NCBI GenBank assembly: GCA_029246385.1
Contig: JAQWNG010000028.1
Location: 62,001 to 126,000, forward strand
Length of the DNA stretch: 64,000 nucleotides
Source: Halioglobus sp.
GTDB taxonomy: Bacteria > Pseudomonadota > Gammaproteobacteria > Pseudomonadales > Halieaceae
Direction: 5' to 3'
This document shows positions 8,551 through 17,450 of this stretch, piece by piece (the first letter of the stretch is position 1; each line of letters begins with the position of its first letter). A program made the translations under genes and the position numbers. The notes under the pieces are model-generated. The model searched no databases. It was not told where the DNA came from and worked only from the letters and a program-made list of their open reading frames with translations.

Positions 8551-9713
8551 CAGATCAGGTCGCCAGTTTTATTGCAGATGAGTTAATCGCTGAGGCGAAA
8601 AATCAGACTGGGTTCGAGGATTTTGGCGACCCCCCTTATCGCGAGGGGTTAGAGGTACTACTAGAGACTTATGACCTCAACGTGAAAGACCCTGAAGGTC
8701 GTCAGCGTTGTCGCGATAGAATCGTAATGCTACTGGCAACACGGCTAAAAAGTGAGAATGCATTTAATACGATTCCAGAAATTGGAGAGCAGACGATAAC
8801 GGCGCCGATTTTTGTTACAGGTTTGCCACGCTCTGGCACATCAGCGCTATTGAACTTGTTGGTCGCTGCCCCCGATAATCGAGGCTTGCTGCAGTGGGAG
8901 GCGCAATTTCCGGAGCCCTGGCCAGACAGCGTGCCCGGGCAGGAAGATCCCCGCTATTCCTATTTGGTAAAGGCCTTAGAACAAACTCGAAATTCGGACT
9001 TCGCCAAAATGCACTATATCGACGCCGACACTCCGGAGGAGTGCGTGCTTTTGCATGCCTATACCTTAGGGGGTGTGCAACTCGGGTTCGAAATCATGTT
9101 AGAGCCGTATCGCAGTTGGGTACTGGCGCAAAACCTGGAACCCCTTTATGCCTACCAAAAACGTCAGATGCAAATGCTTAACTGGCGCAACCCCGGCGCG
9201 CAATGGATGTTGAAAGCGCCGGCACATATGCTAGGTATTGATGCCATTATAAAGGTGTTTCCGGATGCGCGATTCATCTGGTGCCATCGGGACCCTGTCG
9301 CTGTTGTCCCATCGATTAACAGCATGAACAAGTTAATAATGGCTATGTATGCCGGCGATTTTAGCCACCTTGATGCAGGTGAGCTGGGTTTAGCCGTGAT
9401 GGAATGGTATGCGAGTTCGCTGGAAAAGGGGCTAGGGCAGCGTGATGCGTTGCCTAGCGATCTATTTGTGGATTGTTCGCAGCGTAATTTTGTCGATAAG
9501 CCGATGGCCGTTGTCGAATCTGTCTATGATGCATTCGACTTATCTTTGAGCGATCAATCTCGCGCGGCAATGCAGGCACATGTCGACGCCAATCCCAAAG
9601 GTAAACATGGTAAGCACGAGTACAACCTAGCCGAGTACGGTTTGACGCGTGAATTGATTGAGGAACGTTTTGCATTTTACACCGGTGCTGGACGCTGGCC
9701 GATTTCTGACTAG
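8547..9713 (+). CDS. Sulfotransferase family protein (PAPS-dependent type)
   Basis: This 388-aa protein contains the 5'-phosphosulfate loop FVTGLPRSGTSALLNLL near residue 90. The 3'-phosphate region FIWCHRDPVAVVPSINS follows near residue 240. Both are typical of the Sulfotransfer_3 group that moves sulfate from PAPS to alcohols or other acceptors. The start is set by the ATGA overlap with the DUF1214 gene; a longer reading upstream has no support. Many bacterial members have unknown acceptors. Pairing with DUF1214 suggests a shared substrate, perhaps a hydroxylated lipid. Confidence 0.82.
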   Translation: MTDQVASFIADELIAEAKNQTGFEDFGDPPYREGLEVLLETYDLNVKDPEGRQRCRDRIVMLLATRLKSENAFNTIPEIGEQTITAPIFVTGLPRSGTSALLNLLVAAPDNRGLLQWEAQFPEPWPDSVPGQEDPRYSYLVKALEQTRNSDFAKMHYIDADTPEECVLLHAYTLGGVQLGFEIMLEPYRSWVLAQNLEPLYAYQKRQMQMLNWRNPGAQWMLKAPAHMLGIDAIIKVFPDARFIWCHRDPVAVVPSINSMNKLIMAMYAGDFSHLDAGELGLAVMEWYASSLEKGLGQRDALPSDLFVDCSQRNFVDKPMAVVESVYDAFDLSLSDQSRAAMQAHVDANPKGKHGKHEYNLAEYGLTRELIEERFAFYTGAGRWPISD

Positions 9714-10762
9714 TATTGAAGGTCAAAGGGTTCGCCTGTTTGGCTAACTACAGCGTGTTATTTCTTAGCCCTAATGTGCGGCACGAGAAGCCGGGTCAGT
9801 GTCGCAAGTAAACGCCAGACTTTGGTTATACCTATTGCAGGTGCGGGTGGGCAATGAGGGCAGTCTATCCCATGGCAGCGTAGGCGTATTTGCAACAATA
9901 TGCAGCGGATAAAGTGCTGAGTGTATTTAACATAATATAATTAGTATTGTGCTTCTTGCGTGTATTTCGTGAGGTCAGCAGGGTGAACCCTTAGCCTTAT
10001 TTATCACTGCAATGGCTAGATTTACTATTAAGACAGGGCGCAATCACAACCACTTCGGTCCTGATCAGTCGAACCCACAATCGATGGCGGCCGTGGTAAG
10101 ACGTCCACGATAAACTGGCATATCCAAATACTGAGCTGCAGCCTACGGTTTAGCTTTAGCCACAATCATGAGGCTGTTGCGGCCACCGTTAGGTACGCAC
10201 CAAGCACAACTAACAGTCGTTCGCGTGGCTGAGAAAATATCCTGGATGCTCGGCCCATTTGCCCGGATGGAGAACTCGCACCCGGAAACAAAGCCTACCG
10301 AAACTGAAACTATCGGTGTAGCAACGCGTGACGACTCAAGAATAGCGCAAAATACACTCTGGTGCCGAACAGTATTGCACTGTCAGAGACTTAGGCCCTA
10401 GACACGTCGAAGTGAAACCGAGTCCCAGCACTGTGAGTATGCCCCGTATCAGGCGCCGATTTCGCGCTGCTAAGCGTCAGCTCGAGGGTATTGAGCGAAG
10501 CTAGAAGGCCGTGACAACAGCACTAAATGCCAAGGAGGCTTATCTAAGAAAGTGGAAGATTTAGGCACAGCCAGGGTTATTATTTATGCGTATAATATAT
10601 ATTATGTTAAATCATGAAACAGTACACGTACTTACACACAGGCACCGGCCACCACAGAACCCTTGCCTCTAGAACCGATAGAAGTTACAAAGCGTCACGG
10701 TTTACCAATAGCCGCCTCCTCGTGCTGGAGACCATCGATAATTGTGGACAAAGGAATATTGC
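9714..10762 (+). other. Intergenic stretch of about 1 kb without a recognisable gene
   Basis: No open frame here looks like a protein; the longest (10168-10401) has odd composition and no ribosome site. The right part is AT-rich, with a perfect 14-base palindrome ATAATATATATTAT at 10592-10605. An AAAGGA ribosome site at 10750-10755 serves the next gene. The stretch may hold a decayed gene and the promoter of the LLM oxidoreductase. I could not reconstruct a protein from it. Confidence 0.5.
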
Positions 10763-11812
10763 ATGAAACTAGGCCTTGGACTGATTCAAACAGCGTTTAG
10801 CGCTAATCCAACGATTGATGTTGATGCAGTGCGCCTAGCTGAGGAGCTTGGTTTTCATTCCGTGTGGGCTGCAGAAGCTTATGGCTGTGACGCTGTAACC
10901 AGCGCGACCTGGTTGGCGGCGCATACCTCGAAAATAAAAGTGGGCACAGCAATTATGCAAATTCCTGCGCGATCGCCCGCTTCGGCTGCGATGACGGCGA
11001 TCGGGCTCGATGCACTCTCTCAGGGGCGCTTCATTCTCGGTCTTGGCAGTTCGGGGCCACAGGTCGCTGAAGGCTGGCATGGCGTCGCCTACGACCGTCC
11101 TCTTGAGCGTACACGCGAGTACGTCGCTATCATTCGCAAAATACTACAACGAAAAGAACCGCTGCAGCATGACGGCTATCATTATCAGCTGCCTCTAACT
11201 GGTCCCAAGGCTGCCGGTGTGGGTAAACCCCTTAAGAGCGTCGCCCATCCTAATGCCGAGCAACCGATAGTTCTTGCCTCTATTAGCCCTGGCGGATTGC
11301 GCCTAGCGGCCGAAGTTGCTGATGGCGTGTTATTGTCTTTCATCGATCCCACCGCAACGCAAGACATTGTGGATCGTCACCTCGCTGATGGCTTTGCCAA
11401 GGATGGGGCACGCTGCACGCGTGACGATTTTACTGTTAGTACTTTTGTCAGTGTTATCGTGCACGACGATGTCTCTGAGGTGCAGGAAATGATGAAGCCC
11501 ACCCTCGCTAGACAGCTAGGCGGCATGGGCTCTAAAGGAAAGAACTTTTATGCAGAATTTGCTAAGCGAATGGGCTATGTCGATGAAGTAGACCAGATTC
11601 AAGCACTGTATCTGGCGGGAAAAAAAGACAAGGCGGCTTCAGCGGTTCCCGCCGATCTCATTGACTTGACTAATCTGATTGGCCCGCCAGCACGCATTCG
11701 AGAGCGCCTTAGCATGTGGAGGGAGGCTGGGCGGCGCGGCTCACTCGATATGATGCTAATCACTTCTTCACAACCTGAAGCGTTGAATTTGATGGCTGAA
11801 GAGTTACTTTAG
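10763..11812 (+). CDS. LLM class flavin-dependent oxidoreductase
   Basis: This 349-aa protein has the luciferase-like TIM-barrel start KLGLGLIQTAFSANP and the signature RFILGLGSSGPQVAEGWHG near residue 90. It resembles the Rv3520c-like branch annotated as F420-dependent in actinobacteria. In a gammaproteobacterium FMN is the more likely cofactor. It would oxidise or reduce a small hydrophobic substrate. ATG 10763 sits seven bases after AAAGGA. It converges with a nitronate-monooxygenase-family gene 31 bases downstream. Confidence 0.84.
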   Translation: MKLGLGLIQTAFSANPTIDVDAVRLAEELGFHSVWAAEAYGCDAVTSATWLAAHTSKIKVGTAIMQIPARSPASAAMTAIGLDALSQGRFILGLGSSGPQVAEGWHGVAYDRPLERTREYVAIIRKILQRKEPLQHDGYHYQLPLTGPKAAGVGKPLKSVAHPNAEQPIVLASISPGGLRLAAEVADGVLLSFIDPTATQDIVDRHLADGFAKDGARCTRDDFTVSTFVSVIVHDDVSEVQEMMKPTLARQLGGMGSKGKNFYAEFAKRMGYVDEVDQIQALYLAGKKDKAASAVPADLIDLTNLIGPPARIRERLSMWREAGRRGSLDMMLITSSQPEALNLMAEELL

Positions 11813-11843
11813 TGTTTCAGGGCTGATAACCAAGCGCTACAGA

Positions 11844-12791
11844 CTATGCCACATAACGCCCCGCCAGCTCCTGCATAATTTCCCGAAATTCTGCTACTGT
11901 CCCAGCAATGATCTCTTTGACACTCTCCACCGATTCAATGCGTCCGGCGACCTCGCCCGACAAGGGAATAGCCGCCTCCATATCTCCGCCGAAATATAAT
12001 TCGGGTAGATTGGCCATATGTTCCATTACATTAAATTGCCCAAGCAGCGCCAAAGCCGTGGTTCGCTCGGTACGCAATGCTCTCAGTGCGGGTCGCGCCT
12101 GCTGGTTCAAGAAAACGGTATCTGTTGCCTTGGCCTGAATCACCGCCTGCTTCCAGTTGTCGTGTACCGGTGATTCTAAGCAAGACAACATACGCGTGCC
12201 CATCTGAACGCCCTCAGCGCCCATAGCGAATGCACCCGCCATCGATATTCCATCGCAGATCCCGCCTGCAGCAATGATAGGCACGTCGGTATGCGCACGG
12301 ATCATGGGTAACAACACCATCGTCGAAACAGGGCTGGGATTTTTGAAACCACCGCCCTCCCCACCCTCGACGATCAGTCCGTCAACGCCGGCATCAAGTG
12401 CCTTTATCGCCATCTCCAATGTTGGAATAACATGAAACACTTTGATGCCGGCAGACTGAAAGGCCTCTGTGCAAACATTAGGACTACCAGACGATGTGGT
12501 GACAAATTTGATGCCTTGATCGATAACGAAATCGACAATATTGCTGTCTTTCACATAGGACAGCGCTACGTTCATGCCAAAGGGTTTATCGGTTAGATCG
12601 CGCATCTTTGCGACCTCCCCCTTAATATTATCTAACTCACCTGAAGATGTTTCGATAATGCCCATGCCGCCGGCATTACTCACAGCAGAAGCCAACTGCG
12701 CGCGCGCTATCCAGCCCATGGGCGCTTGTATGATCGGATAATCAGTCCCAGTCATTGCGGTTATGCGGTTATGCATTGCGGCTTTAGTCAT
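11844..12791 (-). CDS. Nitronate monooxygenase-family flavoprotein lacking the usual histidine
   Basis: This 315-aa FMN TIM-barrel protein shows YPIIQAPMGWIARAQLA at the N-terminus and IIAAGGICDGISMAGAFAMG plus GVQMGTRML for phosphate binding. The family motif EGxEAGGH, whose His acts as catalytic base, reads EGGEGGGFKN here, so residue 149 is Phe. Classical nitronate oxidation is therefore doubtful. A reductase or a hydroxylase role like that of the steroid-catabolism member IpdC is possible. The start follows an AAGG site. An in-frame ATG six codons in is an alternative. Confidence 0.82.
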   Translation of the reverse strand: MTKAAMHNRITAMTGTDYPIIQAPMGWIARAQLASAVSNAGGMGIIETSSGELDNIKGEVAKMRDLTDKPFGMNVALSYVKDSNIVDFVIDQGIKFVTTSSGSPNVCTEAFQSAGIKVFHVIPTLEMAIKALDAGVDGLIVEGGEGGGFKNPSPVSTMVLLPMIRAHTDVPIIAAGGICDGISMAGAFAMGAEGVQMGTRMLSCLESPVHDNWKQAVIQAKATDTVFLNQQARPALRALRTERTTALALLGQFNVMEHMANLPELYFGGDMEAAIPLSGEVAGRIESVESVKEIIAGTVAEFREIMQELAGRYVA

Positions 12792-13160
12792 AGTGGCCTT
12801 ACTCTTTCAATAGCTGGTTTTTTAAGCCACGTTGGCAGGCAAACGTGACGCTGGTAATATATTGACACATTTAGTGACAAGATGTAATTGCCACCCGCTT
12901 CAATGTTATATAAAGATAGAAAATATTGTATGCACAACCCTCGCGAAGCTTTTAGCGAGGAGGTGCGCAAGTAGCGGAGATGCCAGTATCTGACGACTAT
13001 GCATATGAGATAAACTGGCGCAAGTGTTTGCCGCAGCGTATCACAGGATATTTTTTTCTGGGTCGAAGAGTATAAGAGTATTATGTCAATTGGCCTTTAG
13101 ACAGCAACACCGCTGGGTATAAGTATAGAACGTTTAGCCATCACACAAGGAGCTCTATAG
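12792..13160. promoter_or_regulatory. Divergent promoter region between NMO-family and SDR genes
   Basis: These 369 bases separate two divergently transcribed genes and hold no convincing frame. Visible elements are a repeat pair TGACA-N7-TGACA at 12863-12879 and an imperfect dyad CTCGC...GCGAG at about 12943-12962. A strong AAGGAG ribosome site lies just before the SDR start. A regulator binding here could control both genes. No promoter can be fixed with confidence. Confidence 0.4.
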
Positions 13161-13949
13161 ATGCAGATCAAGGACACTATAATTGTTGTTACCGGCGCCG
13201 GCAGCGGTATCGGTAAGGCCCTGGTGAAGAGGTTTATGACTGAAGGCGCTACCACCGTTGTTGCTGTCGATATCAATACTGAAACGGCCCAACAAACTGC
13301 AGCAGAACTGGGCTGTGTCGCCATGTCTGCAGACGTCACCAAAGAAGACGATGTTAGACGCGTTATCGAGGATACCGAAAATACCATAGGCCCGATCGAT
13401 CTGTTTTGCAGTAATGCAGGTGTCGCTGCAGGTGCAAGCGAGCAATCAGCGAACGTCGAGTGGGAACTCAGTTGGAATGTGAATGTCATGTCTCATGTTT
13501 ATGCTGCACGCCACCTCCTACCGCGCATGCTCGAACGGGGCCACGGCTATTTTCTCAATACAGCGTCTGCCGCCGGATTGCTCAATCAGATCGGTGGAGC
13601 CGCGTATGGTGTCACTAAGCATGCCGCTGTGGGCTTTTCCGAGTGGTTGGCACTGACGTATGCGCATCAAGGGATCAAGGTCTCCTTATTATGTCCGCAA
13701 GCAGTGCGCACTTCGATGACTGCTGATGCCGATGATCAGGGCACCAAGGCTGCCAGCGGAGATGGAATGATGGAACCGGCACAACTCGCGGACATCGTGC
13801 TTGAACATCTGCAGCGAGAAGATTTCCTCATCCTCACGCATGAAGAGGTGAAAACTTACATGCAACGTAAAACGGCGGACTACAACCGCTGGATAAGCGG
13901 AATGAATCGTTTATTTCAAAAGCTGACTGGCACAGCCGAGCGCGCCTGA
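13161..13949 (+). CDS. Short-chain dehydrogenase/reductase (SDR)
   Basis: This 262-aa protein is a classical SDR. It has TGAGSGIG at the cofactor site (about residues 11-18), an SNAG-type motif (CSNAGV), the catalytic Ser in NTASAAG and the YGVTK Tyr-Lys pair near residue 155. An Asp in AVDINTE at the end of the second strand suggests NAD rather than NADP. It would interconvert an alcohol and ketone. The start has an AAGGAG site. A rho-independent terminator follows directly, so it is probably transcribed alone. Confidence 0.9.
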   Translation: MQIKDTIIVVTGAGSGIGKALVKRFMTEGATTVVAVDINTETAQQTAAELGCVAMSADVTKEDDVRRVIEDTENTIGPIDLFCSNAGVAAGASEQSANVEWELSWNVNVMSHVYAARHLLPRMLERGHGYFLNTASAAGLLNQIGGAAYGVTKHAAVGFSEWLALTYAHQGIKVSLLCPQAVRTSMTADADDQGTKAASGDGMMEPAQLADIVLEHLQREDFLILTHEEVKTYMQRKTADYNRWISGMNRLFQKLTGTAERA

Positions 13950-13980
13950 GTGCTCCCCCTGCTCGCTAGGAGCACTTTTA
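13949..13980 (+). terminator. Rho-independent terminator after the SDR gene
   Basis: A perfect 8-base inverted repeat AGTGCTCC/GGAGCACT (13949-13956 and 13969-13976) with a 12-base loop is followed by TTTTA. It begins at the last base of the SDR stop codon. The T run is short, so efficiency may be modest. The opposite strand has no T run, so it should not act on the convergent acyl-CoA dehydrogenase gene. Confidence 0.65.
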
Positions 13981-13994
13981 TCGAACTTCGGCGC

Positions 13995-15146
13995 CTAGGC
14001 AGCGGCGCTACCTGCGGGAGTGTTTACGAGTGCCGAAAATAGCTGCTGGTGATAATCTGCATCGCCAAAAAGATTGTTGATAATCATCAAACGCTTCACG
14101 AAAAAGCCTATCGACAATTCGTCTGTCATACCCATGCCGCCATGTAATTGTATGGCTTCACCGCCAATCATTCTCCCTGCACGGCCGGCCATCACTTTCA
14201 GAGCTAGCAAACTACGCTGTGCATCAGCATCACCGTCCTGTGCGGCACATACTGCGCGCAGCATCAGAGATTTTACGTTTTCACAAGCGCCAAACATGTC
14301 AACCAAACGGTGCTGCAATGCCTGGAATGAGCCAATAGCGACACCAAATTGCTCGCGAGTTTTACAGTATTCAAGTGTCTTTTCATTGAGCGCTTCCATA
14401 GCGCCCAGCGCATTTGCACAAATAGCCAAGCGAGCATCGTCAATGACGGGGGCCATCAAAGCATAACCATCGCCGAGTGTTCCGATGACGGCTTCGACTT
14501 GAACATTCTTAAGGGAGAAAGTGGCGGCTTCCTGCCCGTCAGTCATGCGATAGACCGTTCGCTGCACGCCGCTGCTGGACGCGTCGATTAAAAATAAGCT
14601 AAGACCGTGCTCGTCAGATTGCTGCCCTGCAGTGCGAGCCAATACAATTAGTTTCTCTGCTGCACCACCATTGAGAACAACCGTCTTTTCACCGTTTAGT
14701 ATCCACTGCTCGCCATCCTTATCGGCACGGGTAACGACGTCAGTCATCTGGTAGCGGCTCTGACGCTCGAGATAAGCAAATGCACCCTGTAACTCCCCAC
14801 CAATAATCTGTGGGATATAGTCCGATTTAACCTGCTCACCGCCGCCTGCCTGCAGCAACGCACCAAACAGGATCACAGTGGCCAAGTAGGGCTCGGCTAC
14901 AAGCCCTCGACCGAACTCCTGCATGATAACCATAATATCAACCGGCCCACCGCCAAAGCCGCCGTATTTCTCGGCAAACGGAATCGACAACCAGCCCAGC
15001 TCCGCGAACTGATGCCAGTGCTCTGCGCTGAAGCCATGCTCCATTCCAACAACATCATTGCGCTGATCAAACATATAATTTTCTGCTACGAATCGCGCAA
15101 TACTGTCGCGAATTAGGATCTGTTCTTCACTTAAATTAAAATTCAT
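13995..15146 (-). CDS. Acyl-CoA dehydrogenase, smaller partner of an adjacent pair
   Basis: This 383-aa protein has the acyl-CoA dehydrogenase layout: an N-terminal helical domain (NFNLSEEQILIRDSIARF), a beta-barrel middle and a C-terminal FAD domain with IQLHGGMGMTDELSIGFF. It lies 10 bases after a second dehydrogenase gene on the same strand. Such adjacent pairs are known in steroid catabolism as heteromeric enzymes that desaturate ring or side-chain CoA esters. Whether this pair forms a heteromer cannot be told from sequence. The start follows AAGGGG. Confidence 0.87.
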   Translation of the reverse strand: MNFNLSEEQILIRDSIARFVAENYMFDQRNDVVGMEHGFSAEHWHQFAELGWLSIPFAEKYGGFGGGPVDIMVIMQEFGRGLVAEPYLATVILFGALLQAGGGEQVKSDYIPQIIGGELQGAFAYLERQSRYQMTDVVTRADKDGEQWILNGEKTVVLNGGAAEKLIVLARTAGQQSDEHGLSLFLIDASSSGVQRTVYRMTDGQEAATFSLKNVQVEAVIGTLGDGYALMAPVIDDARLAICANALGAMEALNEKTLEYCKTREQFGVAIGSFQALQHRLVDMFGACENVKSLMLRAVCAAQDGDADAQRSLLALKVMAGRAGRMIGGEAIQLHGGMGMTDELSIGFFVKRLMIINNLFGDADYHQQLFSALVNTPAGSAAA

Positions 15147-15156
15147 TGATTACCCC

Positions 15157-16335
15157 TTACAGGCCAAGCACATATTTAGCCGTGATATTTTTTTGTATTT
15201 CATTAGAGCCACCATAAATAGAGGAAGCGCGCCCTCTAAAATACAGCTTCTGCGCCGTGTCAGCAAAATCATGACCCAGCCCCGCAGGCGTTAGCTCGCC
15301 CTGCAATGTGCCACTGTAATAGGCGGCAACATCCATGCGCAGCTCTTGAATAGCCTGCTGCAGTTCAGTGCCCTGTATCTTTAACAACGAAGATTCCGGG
15401 CCTGGAGGATTACCTTCAGAGATTGCCGCCAATGCACGTAGTTCGGTAAACTCTAGTGCCATAAGCTCAATTTCAATGTCTGTCAGACGCTTGGCAAAAA
15501 TAGCATCATCGAGCAATGACTTGCCGCCGTTGATCTCGCTGCGCGCTTCTTCACGAACGACTGTAAGAGCTCGTTTTGAGCTTGCGACTTCTGCGATGTT
15601 AAGGCGTTCATGAACAAGCAGCGACTTAGCATACGTCCAGCCCTTGCCTTCTTCGCCGATCCGGTTCTCAATCGGAACGTGGACATTGTCAAAAAAAACT
15701 TCATTTAAATGGTGAAACCCGTCAATCGTGTTAATAGGTCTTACCGTGACTCCGGGGCTCTCCATATCGATTAATAAAAATGTGATGCCCTCCTGTTTCC
15801 GCCCTGAGCCATCAGTGCGCACAAGGCAAAAGATCCAGTTTGCGTATTGCGCATAACTGGTCCAAATTTTACTGCCATTAAGTATATATTCTTCGCCGTC
15901 AAGTTCCGCCCGCATTTTCAGCGACGCGAGATCGGACCCTGCACCGGGCTCCGAATAGCCCTGACACCACCAGTCTTCACTATTGAGGATACGAGGAAGG
16001 AATTTTTTCTTTTGTTCGTCATTACCGTAAGCAATAATTACAGACGCGACCATTGTCACACCGAACGGGAGCACCTCAGGTGCTCCGGCAGCCGCACGCT
16101 CTGAGTTATAAATAAACGATTGCGTTACGTTCCAGTCAGTACCACCGTGCTCTACAGGCCAGTGGGGCGCAGCCCACCCCTTGTGAAAAAGCCGCGTCTG
16201 CCACTCCTCGACGCCCTCTTTCATCGTCGCAATATTACCGTAAGTCGCGGCGAGATCTTTGTCCCAAGCCTCACTGAGAAATTGTCGGACTTCCGCCTGA
16301 AACACTAGATCGTCTTCGTTTAAACGTGTATCCAT
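15157..16335 (-). CDS. Acyl-CoA dehydrogenase, larger partner of an adjacent pair
   Basis: This 392-aa flavoprotein has CQGYSEPGAGSDLASLKMRA and GSKIWTSYAQYANW in the FAD/substrate region. It ends with SSIYGGSNEIQKNITAKYVLGL, the common family tail. A near-perfect AGGAGGT ribosome site precedes ATG 16335. It would catalyse alpha,beta-desaturation of an acyl-CoA, passing electrons to ETF. Transcription runs from the alpha/beta hydrolase gene through this gene to the smaller partner, and the close spacing suggests one operon. Confidence 0.88.
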   Translation of the reverse strand: MDTRLNEDDLVFQAEVRQFLSEAWDKDLAATYGNIATMKEGVEEWQTRLFHKGWAAPHWPVEHGGTDWNVTQSFIYNSERAAAGAPEVLPFGVTMVASVIIAYGNDEQKKKFLPRILNSEDWWCQGYSEPGAGSDLASLKMRAELDGEEYILNGSKIWTSYAQYANWIFCLVRTDGSGRKQEGITFLLIDMESPGVTVRPINTIDGFHHLNEVFFDNVHVPIENRIGEEGKGWTYAKSLLVHERLNIAEVASSKRALTVVREEARSEINGGKSLLDDAIFAKRLTDIEIELMALEFTELRALAAISEGNPPGPESSLLKIQGTELQQAIQELRMDVAAYYSGTLQGELTPAGLGHDFADTAQKLYFRGRASSIYGGSNEIQKNITAKYVLGL

Positions 16336-16372
16336 TATTTACCTCCTGAACCAAAAATTTAACTCCGCATCA

Positions 16373-17275
16373 TTACAGCGGAGGCGTTACTGCTGCGGCA
16401 TTAGATCCGATGAGCTTTACAAAACGTGGAATAAGTTCATCAGGCAAGTCATGCCCCATGCCTTCTATCAGCTCCAGTTTTGCGCCCGGAACAAGTCGCG
16501 CGGTATCAATTCCGCCAGAAACAGGCACTAGGGGGTCGGCTTTGCCGTGGATCACTAGCGTCGGCGCCACAATACTGGTTAGCGCCTTAACGCGGTCTCC
16601 GCCCGCCATTATAGCGACCATCTGGCGCGAATGTCCTGCCGGATAATAAGATCTCTGGTAGCTGCGACTGATCTTCTCACTGAGCGCCTCATCGGTAGGC
16701 GGATATGCGGGACTGCCAATCAGCCGCCACGTGCGCATAGCATACTCGTGCATACTTTCAGCATCTGCTTTTGCCGGTCGCCGGAGCATATGTAGTGCGA
16801 TTTTACGATCTGGTCCCGGTAAGGATTTACGACCGCTAGTCGACATAATCGATGTGAGAGACAAAACCTTGGAAGGAAAGTATCCCGCCACCAGTTGCGC
16901 AATCATGCCGCCCATTGACGCTCCCACGAGATGCGCAGCCTTTATATTCAACGCATCAAGTAATGAGACGGCGTCGTGTGCCATGTCCTCCAGAGTGTAT
17001 GGCACTGCCAAGGGTAACTTAAGCCGAGCGAACAACATAACTTTTAGCACTGCTGGCGTAGGCAACGTATCCATCTTTTGTGACAAACCAATATCCCGGT
17101 TATCGAAACGAATAACGCGATAACCTTGCGCAGCAAGACCAGCACAGAAATGCTCTGGCCACCCGATCATCTGTGTACCCAGGCCCATTATCAGCAAAAT
17201 CGCGGGATCGGCGGAATCACCAAACTCCTCGTAGGCGAGCTCAATGCCGTTGGCGTTAATATATTTCTCGGTCAT
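16373..17275 (-). CDS. Alpha/beta hydrolase
   Basis: This 300-aa protein has the alpha/beta-hydrolase fold. The oxyanion region is LLIMGLGTQMIGWPEHF and the nucleophile elbow GASMGG lies near residue 107. The acid candidate is in VIHGKADPLVPVSGG and the base His in EGMGHDLP. It hydrolyses an ester, lactone or C-C bond; the substrate is not evident. It is first in the operon with the two acyl-CoA dehydrogenases, with an AGGGAAG site before ATG 17275. An inverted repeat sits about 100 bases upstream. Confidence 0.86.
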   Translation of the reverse strand: MTEKYINANGIELAYEEFGDSADPAILLIMGLGTQMIGWPEHFCAGLAAQGYRVIRFDNRDIGLSQKMDTLPTPAVLKVMLFARLKLPLAVPYTLEDMAHDAVSLLDALNIKAAHLVGASMGGMIAQLVAGYFPSKVLSLTSIMSTSGRKSLPGPDRKIALHMLRRPAKADAESMHEYAMRTWRLIGSPAYPPTDEALSEKISRSYQRSYYPAGHSRQMVAIMAGGDRVKALTSIVAPTLVIHGKADPLVPVSGGIDTARLVPGAKLELIEGMGHDLPDELIPRFVKLIGSNAAAVTPPL

Positions 17276-17371
17276 AGATCTTCCCTACGCACCTTACCGA
17301 CTTGCAGGTGAGGTGATACAGTGTTTCAATCGTGTGCCTTAATCGAAAAGATAGCTGCTCTGCTTGAGTGA

Positions 17372-17414
17372 GGCAAAAGTTTTTGGCATTGTATATGCCA
17401 AAAGATGCTTTGCC
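17372..17414. promoter_or_regulatory. Nested inverted repeat, candidate operator
   Basis: An inner perfect repeat TTTTGGCA/TGCCAAAA (17381-17388 and 17396-17403) is flanked by an outer repeat GGCAAA/TTTGCC (17372-17377 and 17409-17414) around nearly the same centre. It lies between the divergent alpha/beta hydrolase and PhyH genes. No T run follows, so a regulator-binding site is more likely than a terminator. The regulator is unknown; none is encoded nearby. Confidence 0.5.
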
Positions 17415-17450
17415 AACATTTGATGGACTTTATTAACACCCTACCCTGCT

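Noticed and set aside
10168-10401. 77-codon frame in the 1-kb gap
   Set aside because: No ribosome site, no motif and odd composition.
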